This document shows positions 58,387-64,000 of a stretch of DNA of 64,000 bases, piece by piece. The notes under the pieces were generated by a model. That model ran no database searches. It had not been told where the DNA came from and saw only the letters and a program-made list of their open reading frames with translations. The DNA is from an uncultured Desulfobacter sp. (GTDB taxonomy: Bacteria > Desulfobacterota > Desulfobacteria > Desulfobacterales > Desulfobacteraceae), in assembly GCF_963665355.1 (NCBI RefSeq), contig NZ_OY762229.1:992001-1056000 (forward strand), read 5' to 3'. Position 1 is the first letter of the stretch; each line of letters starts with the position of its first letter. A program made the translations under genes and the position numbers.

Positions 58387-60330
58387 ATGACATCAAATGT
58401 TTCAAACATTAATGTGTTACTGACAGGAAGCGCCTCCGACGCCCTCATGGGTGCAGCCAGTACAGGTACTGTGTCCAAAGACAATGGTTTTTCGGAATCT
58501 GCATTCCAGGGACAGCTGGACAAGGCCATGCAGAGGGATACGGACATAAGCCTTTCAGATGATATCAGTGCTCAGACGGAAGAATTATCCCAAAAGCCCA
58601 ATCTTGCCACAAAGAAACAGAGCTCTGAAATATCCACGGTGGATAAGTCCAGTTTCGCGGTACGTACCATCAAACAAAAGGTCGCAGAGATTGAAGATGC
58701 CCTGGAAAATGGTGGAGGCCTTGAATTCCTCTCGGAACTGAAAAACCTGCTTCTGTCCCTTTCCAATTGTGACCTTGACAATATGTCCATAGATAAAGAC
58801 GGGCTTGAAGCCCTTGGCGATCTGCTCGTCCAGGCAGGTTTTGATCAGACTTCTGTGGAAGAACTGGTATCAGATCTGACCATTTCCCTTGAAGAGGGGG
58901 ACGGCCTGATGTCCGTATCACATTTCATGGATGACTTGTTTGAACTGCCCCTTGCCGAAGAGGACGATATCACCCAGGCCGAGGTGCTCATGCCCACCTC
59001 GGATCTGCCATATATAAAATCCCTTCTGTCAATGATGGGGGTGGATGAACAGGAAATTGTCTCGGTCATGGATGAGGCATCCCAAGGAGCCCGGGGATTT
59101 GATTTTGATGATTTTATAGAACAGCTTGATCAACTGCTGCAAAGAGCCGAAAACTCTGGCCAGACTTATGCTGCAGAGGGTGAGGACGGTGCATTGACCA
59201 CACTGGTAGAACAGCTTGATCTGGATTCTTTTATAGACGGCTCCGGAGAGCCGTTGACACTAGCTACATTAATTGACGCTTTTACCCAGAAACTTAATCT
59301 GATAAAAGATAATCCTGAAGATCAGGCAGAACAAATCATTGCAGACATGTTTGAAACGAATTCTTTTGATGCACCCCCAACGCAGTCCGGCCAACAGGAG
59401 TTGCTGAATCAACTTTTGTCCGGATTGAATATTCAGACGGACAATGAGGAAACTGTAGATTCTGCCATAACGATTAGCGCAAATTCCGATGCCATGGTCG
59501 AGGAAATTGAAGACCACTTCCATGTTCAGTTCATAGATCAGATCAGTAGGGGCAATGTGACTACAAAAACTGTCACCGATGGCCAGGCAACGGACAATGC
59601 AACTCCCACGGACATCCAAACAGAACAAACCGATTCTGATGATACAGTTAATAAGATGGTCAACACTGTTTCCGACACGGCAGGATACACCAAGGAATCG
59701 GTATCACAGGTAGCCATGAAAACGCCCCAGGCCGATGCTGAACTCGAAGAGATTTCATCCACCACAAATTCCCAGTCAGGGGAAACAACATCTAAAAATT
59801 CAGAAAACCAGACTCTTGTTTTCGGTGTAGAAAAAACAAACACAACGACAACATCGCAAACTTCAGGTACACAACGAATGAATCAGTCTTTCTCCACACT
59901 GCCTGATTTTGTCACCCGGCAGGTGGGAAAAAGCCTTGTGCGGTCAATAAATACAGGTGACGACACCATACGGATGCAGCTCAGGCCGCCTGAATTAGGC
60001 CGTGTGTACATGAGTATTGACCACAATGGAAATACCATGAAGGTCAGTGTAATCACGGAACACCAGTCCACAAAAGACATCCTGGCGGCCAATGTCAATG
60101 AAATCAGAACCATGCTCTCCTCCTCCGGAATCACACTTGAGAGCTTTGAAGTGGACATGAGCAGCAATTTCCAACAGTCCATGACAGATGCCCGGGCCCA
60201 GGATCGGTCAGCGAAAAAGCAACAGACAAAAAACGGGGCCGGCAACAATGGTTCAGATGATGTGACAGAGAATTTAACAGTCCAGGATAGTTATATAACC
60301 AACGGTGCCTCCTTACACTTTGTTGCATAA
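58387..60330 (+). CDS. fliK: Flagellar hook-length control protein FliK
   Basis: 647 residues, long for FliK. Residues about 540-620 are the Flg_hook domain (MQLRPPELGRVYMSIDHN, ILAANVNEIRTMLSSSGI), which switches export specificity when the hook is complete. The long N-terminal part is acidic, low complexity and rich in Ser, Asp and Gln, as expected for a molecular ruler. A sigma-54 promoter lies 50 bp upstream, and a terminator follows. The low-complexity part could be mistaken for a surface protein; the C-terminal domain decides the call. Confidence 0.9.
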   Translation: MTSNVSNINVLLTGSASDALMGAASTGTVSKDNGFSESAFQGQLDKAMQRDTDISLSDDISAQTEELSQKPNLATKKQSSEISTVDKSSFAVRTIKQKVAEIEDALENGGGLEFLSELKNLLLSLSNCDLDNMSIDKDGLEALGDLLVQAGFDQTSVEELVSDLTISLEEGDGLMSVSHFMDDLFELPLAEEDDITQAEVLMPTSDLPYIKSLLSMMGVDEQEIVSVMDEASQGARGFDFDDFIEQLDQLLQRAENSGQTYAAEGEDGALTTLVEQLDLDSFIDGSGEPLTLATLIDAFTQKLNLIKDNPEDQAEQIIADMFETNSFDAPPTQSGQQELLNQLLSGLNIQTDNEETVDSAITISANSDAMVEEIEDHFHVQFIDQISRGNVTTKTVTDGQATDNATPTDIQTEQTDSDDTVNKMVNTVSDTAGYTKESVSQVAMKTPQADAELEEISSTTNSQSGETTSKNSENQTLVFGVEKTNTTTTSQTSGTQRMNQSFSTLPDFVTRQVGKSLVRSINTGDDTIRMQLRPPELGRVYMSIDHNGNTMKVSVITEHQSTKDILAANVNEIRTMLSSSGITLESFEVDMSSNFQQSMTDARAQDRSAKKQQTKNGAGNNGSDDVTENLTVQDSYITNGASLHFVA

Positions 60331-60340
60331 ATCATGACAT

Positions 60341-60400
60341 TTTCTGCCGATGGCCCTGTCAAAACATTGACAACGCTTCGGCAGAAATGACGATTTTTTA
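60341..60400 (+). terminator. Rho-independent terminator after fliK
   Basis: TTTCTGCCGA (60341-60350) pairs with TCGGCAGAAA (60378-60387) with an inner TGTCAA/TTGACA stem; a T-run ends at 60399. Confidence 0.7.
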
Positions 60401-60534
60401 TTTGTTGCCCGGACGAAAAACCACACATCTGCCGCGCTAAAAAATAAATCATTTTGCAAATTCTATCTTCTTTTCTATAATCCTTCCTATAAACTTTTTA
60501 TTTCCGCACTGTCCAGGTAAAAACGAGACCAAGC

Positions 60535-60550
60535 TGGCATAAGGCTTGCT
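60535..60550 (+). promoter_or_regulatory. Sigma-54 promoter of fliL-fliQ operon
   Basis: TGGCAT-AAGGC-TTGCT, a match to TGGCAC-N5-TTGCW, 97 bp before fliL. Confidence 0.85.
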
Positions 60551-60647
60551 GTCAATTCTTGTAACCTGATTTATCAAAGGATACTCACAACACAGCCGGC
60601 AAGGACCGGTTGGACACACCTAAAACCGGACTATTTGGGGAGGTATT

Positions 60648-61256
60648 GTGGCTGAAGACCTGCTGGAAGACATCGAAGGTGATAAACTGGCCGAATCCAC
60701 AGACGATGGTGGCACAGGATCTGATGAACAGCCTGCCAAAAAGGGATTAATCGGCAAACTGTTGTCAGGGAAAAAAAAGCTGATCATTATTCTCCTGCTG
60801 GCTCTGTTTTTACTGGGCGGGATAGGTGCCGGTGTATTCTTTTTTCTTTCCGGCGGTAAGAAAGAAGAGGTCCCGGAGCAGCCCGTTGACAAAGATGCCG
60901 TGACAGAAGAAAGCATTCAAGCCGCCCTGGAAGACCAGAGCAAAGCCATATTTGAGGATATTGTCCAGCTTGAACCCTTTGAGCAGATCTTTTTACAACA
61001 AAATTCATACAAGCAGTACATATCCCTTGGTATCGCCCTTGAGATGATGGATCCTGGACTTAGAAGACAGGTGTATTCCATGGAACCCAGGATAAGAAAA
61101 ATTATTGAAACCCAGATGAGACAGATGAAATGGATGGAGTTGCGAACCCCCCAGGGAAAACTAAAGCTTAAATTTGAGCTGCTGAATCGGATTAACCAGA
61201 TTTTTCCCAAAGTTGCCATAAGGCATATTTATTTTACTAATTTCATAATGCAGTGA
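60648..61256 (+). CDS. fliL: Flagellar basal-body protein FliL
   Basis: 202 residues. GTG start with GGGGAGG 4 bases before. After an acidic cytoplasmic N-terminus, one membrane helix (about 45-65, LIIILLLALFLLGGIGAG) places the rest in the periplasm, where FliL surrounds the stator. The C-terminal PF03748-like region (LKFELLNRINQIFPKVAIRH) is typical. It leads fliL-fliM-fliN-fliO-fliP-fliQ. Confidence 0.9.
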   Translation: MAEDLLEDIEGDKLAESTDDGGTGSDEQPAKKGLIGKLLSGKKKLIIILLLALFLLGGIGAGVFFFLSGGKKEEVPEQPVDKDAVTEESIQAALEDQSKAIFEDIVQLEPFEQIFLQQNSYKQYISLGIALEMMDPGLRRQVYSMEPRIRKIIETQMRQMKWMELRTPQGKLKLKFELLNRINQIFPKVAIRHIYFTNFIMQ

Positions 61257-61263
61257 TGGTGCC

Positions 61264-62262
61264 ATGAGTGAAATTCTATCCCAGGATGAGGTCGACAGTT
61301 TATTAGACGGACTGGATTCCGGAGAAGTAGAAACAGAGAGTGATATTCCGGAGATTGTCGAGGAGTCGACTGACGGGGTTGTTGCTTATGACTTCACCAG
61401 CCAGGACAAGGTGGTCCGGGCACGGATGCCCACATTTGACGTTATTAACGAACGTCTGTCCAGGGAAGTTCGGGCCACTCTGTCTTCACTTCTCCAGACC
61501 AATGTGGATGTCTCTGCCAACCCCTTCGACACCCTGAAATTTTCCGAATTCGTCCGAAGTCTTCCCGTGCCCACAAGTCTTCACGTATTCAGAATGGAGC
61601 CGCTAAGGGGGCATGGGCTGGTGGTGTTTGAAAGCCAGCTGGTTTATAATCTCATTGACACTTTTTTTGGCGGCGAAGCCCTGGGGAAGGCAAGGGTGGA
61701 GGGCCGTGAATTTACCACCATTGAAGAGGTCATGATCAAAAAGGCAGTGGTGGCGGTGCTTAAAAATATTGAAGCGTCCTGGGCCCCCATTGAACCGGTA
61801 AAGGCATCCCTGATCCGCTCGGAAATGAACCCGCAGTTCACGGCCATTGTACTGCCCACCGATCTTGTCATTGTGACCCGGTTTGAAATTGAGCTGGAAC
61901 AGGCCGCAGGCAATCTTGTGGTCTGCTATCCCTACTCCATGATCGAACCCATGCGAAATAAACTGTCATCCGGTGTCCAGGCGGAAATTGAAGAGATTGA
62001 TTATAACTGGCGCAGGATGATTGAGGAAGTTATTCTCAACTCCGAGGTGGATTTAAGAATTCTTCTGGGTAAAACCGAAATCACCGGCGAACGGCTTTTG
62101 TATATGCAGCCCGGGGATGTCATCCAGCTGGATAACGACGCCTCTGATCCTTTGTCCTGTTTTGTGGGCGGTCTGGTCAAGCTGACGGGTTATATCGGTA
62201 TCCAGCGGGGGTTTCAGGCATTTAAAATCAAAGATAAAATTATAACCGACTGTGAGGGGTAA
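61264..62262 (+). CDS. fliM: Flagellar motor switch protein FliM
   Basis: 332 residues. The N-terminal MSEILSQDEVDSLLDGLDSG is the CheY-P-binding motif. The middle domain (residues about 60-230) and the C-terminal SpoA domain (YNWRRMIEEVILNSEVDLRI, LQPGDVIQL-like MQPGDVIQLDND) follow. FliM forms the C ring that sets rotation sense. It begins 7 bp after fliL. Confidence 0.97.
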   Translation: MSEILSQDEVDSLLDGLDSGEVETESDIPEIVEESTDGVVAYDFTSQDKVVRARMPTFDVINERLSREVRATLSSLLQTNVDVSANPFDTLKFSEFVRSLPVPTSLHVFRMEPLRGHGLVVFESQLVYNLIDTFFGGEALGKARVEGREFTTIEEVMIKKAVVAVLKNIEASWAPIEPVKASLIRSEMNPQFTAIVLPTDLVIVTRFEIELEQAAGNLVVCYPYSMIEPMRNKLSSGVQAEIEEIDYNWRRMIEEVILNSEVDLRILLGKTEITGERLLYMQPGDVIQLDNDASDPLSCFVGGLVKLTGYIGIQRGFQAFKIKDKIITDCEG

Positions 62263-62264
62263 AC

Positions 62265-62609
62265 ATGGTTGATGAAAACGGCACCGTAAATGATCAAAAT
62301 CTGGAAGAAGAGTCCGGCCATGAGGAGGAGCGGAGTGCAAGGGAACTGGATTTTATTCTGGATATTCCCTTGGAGCTTTCCGTGGAGCTGGGTAAAACCA
62401 AAATGCTGGTCAATGATCTTCTGCAACTGTCCCAGGGGTCCATTATTGAGTTGAACAAGCTTGCCGGCGAACCTTTAGAAGTCTATATCAACCGCAAGCT
62501 CATTGCCCGGGGTGAAGTTGTGGTGGTCAATGAAAAATTCGGTGTTCGTCTCACCGACGTGATCACGCCCATTGACAGGGTCAAATCCCTTGCTGCGGAA
62601 GATCAATGA
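62265..62609 (+). CDS. fliN: Flagellar motor switch protein FliN
   Basis: 114 residues. The SpoA domain spans 30-110, with LDFILDIPLELSVELGKTKM, NDLLQLSQGSIIELNKLAGE and DVYVN-like EVYINRKLIARGEVVVVNE. FliN sits at the base of the C ring. It starts 2 bp after fliM and overlaps fliO by 4 bp. Confidence 0.96.
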   Translation: MVDENGTVNDQNLEEESGHEEERSARELDFILDIPLELSVELGKTKMLVNDLLQLSQGSIIELNKLAGEPLEVYINRKLIARGEVVVVNEKFGVRLTDVITPIDRVKSLAAEDQ

Positions 62610-63028
62610 GTTCCCAGACGGATATGTGGATGGAGTTTGCCAAAAGCTTTGGCCTGCTGTTTGCCGTTCTGGCCTTTTTTTTGATGTCACTTTATCTTAT
62701 TCGCAGGTTCTCTGGTCGGCTTGGCACAAAAGGCTCTATAGAACTGATAAAGGTGTCATCTGTCTACCATTTATCACCCAAGGAAAAACTTGTGCTGGTA
62801 TCTGTCCTGGGGGAATCAATACTCATCGGGGTTTCACCGGGCGGCATATCTTCTCTTGCCCGCTTTGACAAAAGCCCTGAAACGCCATTGAAACCTTCGC
62901 AAACAGCCGCAGGATTTCAGAATCTTCTTAAAAAAAGTCTGAAAAAAAGCAACCGTACAGACGAAATGGCCCAGGATAGTCATTCATCCAATTTCTGTGT
63001 CGATTCCGGTAAGGAAGAGGCATCATGA
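62606..63028 (+). CDS. fliO: Flagellar biosynthesis protein FliO
   Basis: 140 residues. One membrane helix (about 10-30, GLLFAVLAFFLMSLYLI) and a cytoplasmic domain with IELIKVSSVYHLSPKEKLVLVSVLGES fit FliO, which helps fold FliP. The C-terminal tail is polar and variable. It overlaps fliN and fliP by 4 bp each (ATGA). Confidence 0.85.
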   Translation: MSSQTDMWMEFAKSFGLLFAVLAFFLMSLYLIRRFSGRLGTKGSIELIKVSSVYHLSPKEKLVLVSVLGESILIGVSPGGISSLARFDKSPETPLKPSQTAAGFQNLLKKSLKKSNRTDEMAQDSHSSNFCVDSGKEEAS

Positions 63029-63801
63029 TCAAGTTTACCCGGTTGACCCAATGGACAGGATGTATTCTGCTTGCAGTCATTGTAATTGCAGGCCTTGCTG
63101 GTACGGCAGGTGCCGTCACCTTCCCGATCCCGTCCCTGGAACTGAATATCGGCACAGCCCAGGAACCCGAAGAAGTGGCCGTGGTTCTTGAAATTATAGC
63201 TCTCTTAACCATCATCTCGCTGGCCCCTGCCATCTTGATCCTCATGACACCTTTCGCCCGCATAACTATGATATTTCATTTTTTGCGCCAGGCCATCGGC
63301 ACCCAGTCAAGCCCGCCCAACCAGATCATTGTTGGGCTTTCACTTTTCATGACGTTTTGTATTATCAAGCCCGTGGCATTAGAAGTGTATGATAAAGCCT
63401 TAAATCCCTATCTTGAACGTAAAATTTCCTATGAAGCGGCCTTTGACGAGGCCCAGAAGCCCATACGAAAATTTTTACTGCTCAACACCAGGGAAGCCGA
63501 CATTGCCCTGTTTGTCAAAGAGACCGGCATGAAAAAGCCTGAAACCCGGGATGATGTGTCGCTTCTGGCACTGATCCCGGCCTATGTGATTTCCGAGCTT
63601 AAAACCGCATTTATCGTGGGCTTTATTTTGTATGTACCGTTCCTTGTCATTGATATGGTGGTTGCCTCGGTTCTGCTGGCCATGGGTATGATGATGCTGC
63701 CCCCGGTCATGATTTCCCTGCCTTTCAAGCTGATGCTTTTTGTCCTTGTGGACGGCTGGAATCTGATTACCGGTTCAATCATTAAAAGTTTTGGAGTATA
63801 A
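63025..63801 (+). CDS. fliP: Flagellar export gate protein FliP
   Basis: 258 residues. A signal peptide (about 1-30) and then the FliP core with PAILILMTPFARITMIFHFL, LRQAIGTQSSPPNQII and VAVLLAMGMMMLPP-like VASVLLAMGMMMLPPVMIS. It forms the core of the export gate with FliQ and FliR. It follows fliO with a 4-bp overlap. Confidence 0.96.
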   Translation: MIKFTRLTQWTGCILLAVIVIAGLAGTAGAVTFPIPSLELNIGTAQEPEEVAVVLEIIALLTIISLAPAILILMTPFARITMIFHFLRQAIGTQSSPPNQIIVGLSLFMTFCIIKPVALEVYDKALNPYLERKISYEAAFDEAQKPIRKFLLLNTREADIALFVKETGMKKPETRDDVSLLALIPAYVISELKTAFIVGFILYVPFLVIDMVVASVLLAMGMMMLPPVMISLPFKLMLFVLVDGWNLITGSIIKSFGV

Positions 63802-63802
63802 A

Positions 63803-64000
63803 ATGACCCCTGAATTTGTTGTGGAATTCGCCAAACAGGCCATCACCCTGACCATCCTTTTATCCATGCCCATGCTGGGTCTGGGACTGATTGCAGGCCT
63901 TACCATCTCTGTCTTCCAGGCCGTTACCCAGATCCAGGAGATGACGCTCACCTTTGTGCCCAAGATTCTCGCTGTTTTCCTCGGGCTTTTGTTTGCTGCG
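63803..64000 (+). CDS. fliQ: Flagellar export gate protein FliQ, C-terminus outside window
   Basis: 66 residues are visible, cut by the window edge; the full protein is about 89. MTPEFVVEFAKQAITLTILL and the helix GLGLIAGLTISVFQAVTQIQ plus EMTLTFVPKI are diagnostic. It starts 1 bp after the fliP stop. Confidence 0.93.
   Translation, partial: MTPEFVVEFAKQAITLTILLSMPMLGLGLIAGLTISVFQAVTQIQEMTLTFVPKILAVFLGLLFAA

Larger units (their letters stand above)
60331..60647 (+). other. Region between fliK and fliL
   Basis: Contains the fliK terminator (60341-60400) and the fliL sigma-54 promoter (60535-60550). The AT-rich middle shows no gene. Confidence 0.5.

Overview
The window looks like chromosome from a Gram-negative, flagellated, strictly anaerobic deltaproteobacterium, most likely a sulfate reducer of the Desulfobacteraceae/Desulfobacterales. 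This rests on gene content, not on a database search. The signs are an oxygen-independent ribonucleotide reductase (nrdD/nrdG), a NuoEFG-like iron-sulfur module, csrA/fliW next to flagellar genes, outer-membrane genes (lolA, flgH, flgI), short-chain acyl-CoA metabolism, and many sigma-54 promoters. Base composition is moderate, and coding density is high except around 20.4-23.6 kb.

Layout. 1-6.2 kb (minus): htpG, rimO, a polyprenyl diphosphate synthase, a secreted FlgT-like protein and a truncated GAF-PAS sensor, mostly with 4-bp overlaps. 6.4-11.1 kb: a Nudix hydrolase, a small membrane protein, nrdD-nrdG preceded by a tandem pair of NrdR boxes, and a flavodoxin-ferredoxin fusion. 11.3-15.4 kb: dnaN-gyrB-ssb. 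15.9-17.3 kb: cheD and an HDOD protein. 17.4-19.0 kb (minus): a single-chain HisH-HisF fusion that resembles the plant/fungal enzyme. 19.1-20.4 kb: an unrecognised membrane-anchored protein.

20.5-23.5 kb is a graveyard. It holds remnants of three transposase types (IS1634-like, IS1380-like, IS91-like), a broken sensor kinase, and a response regulator whose receiver domain is fused by deletion to the last residues of its HTH domain. 23.6-29.8 kb (minus) is a flagellar block: flgF-flgG-flgA-flgH-flgI-flgJ, then flgN, then csrA-fliW. flgM, flgK and flgL are not where they usually sit.

31.0-36.9 kb is a redox cluster. It contains a NuoE-like protein, a 1040-residue NuoF plus GltD/NfnB-type fusion, a NuoG-like ferredoxin, a four-cluster ferredoxin, and two small Cys-containing proteins that resemble half of MetV. 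A sigma-54 activator (37.1-38.6 kb, minus) is divergent from hbd-acyl-CoA dehydrogenase-thiolase (38.9-43.0 kb). The gap between them holds three CCATGG palindromes and a -24/-12 promoter, so it looks like a complete regulatory circuit. 43.1-55.7 kb carries housekeeping genes: a DEDDh-like protein, darP, a lipoprotein, a STAS protein, SRP RNA, grpE-dnaK, an acyl-CoA synthetase, lolA, nadA, a Nudix hydrolase, maeB and a CitE-like lyase. 55.7-58.0 kb is a hybrid kinase. 58.4-64.0 kb is fliK and fliL-fliM-fliN-fliO-fliP-fliQ (fliQ runs off the end).

Four flagellar promoters share a near-identical sigma-54 core. A dispersed intergenic hairpin repeat occurs in three full copies and one partial copy.
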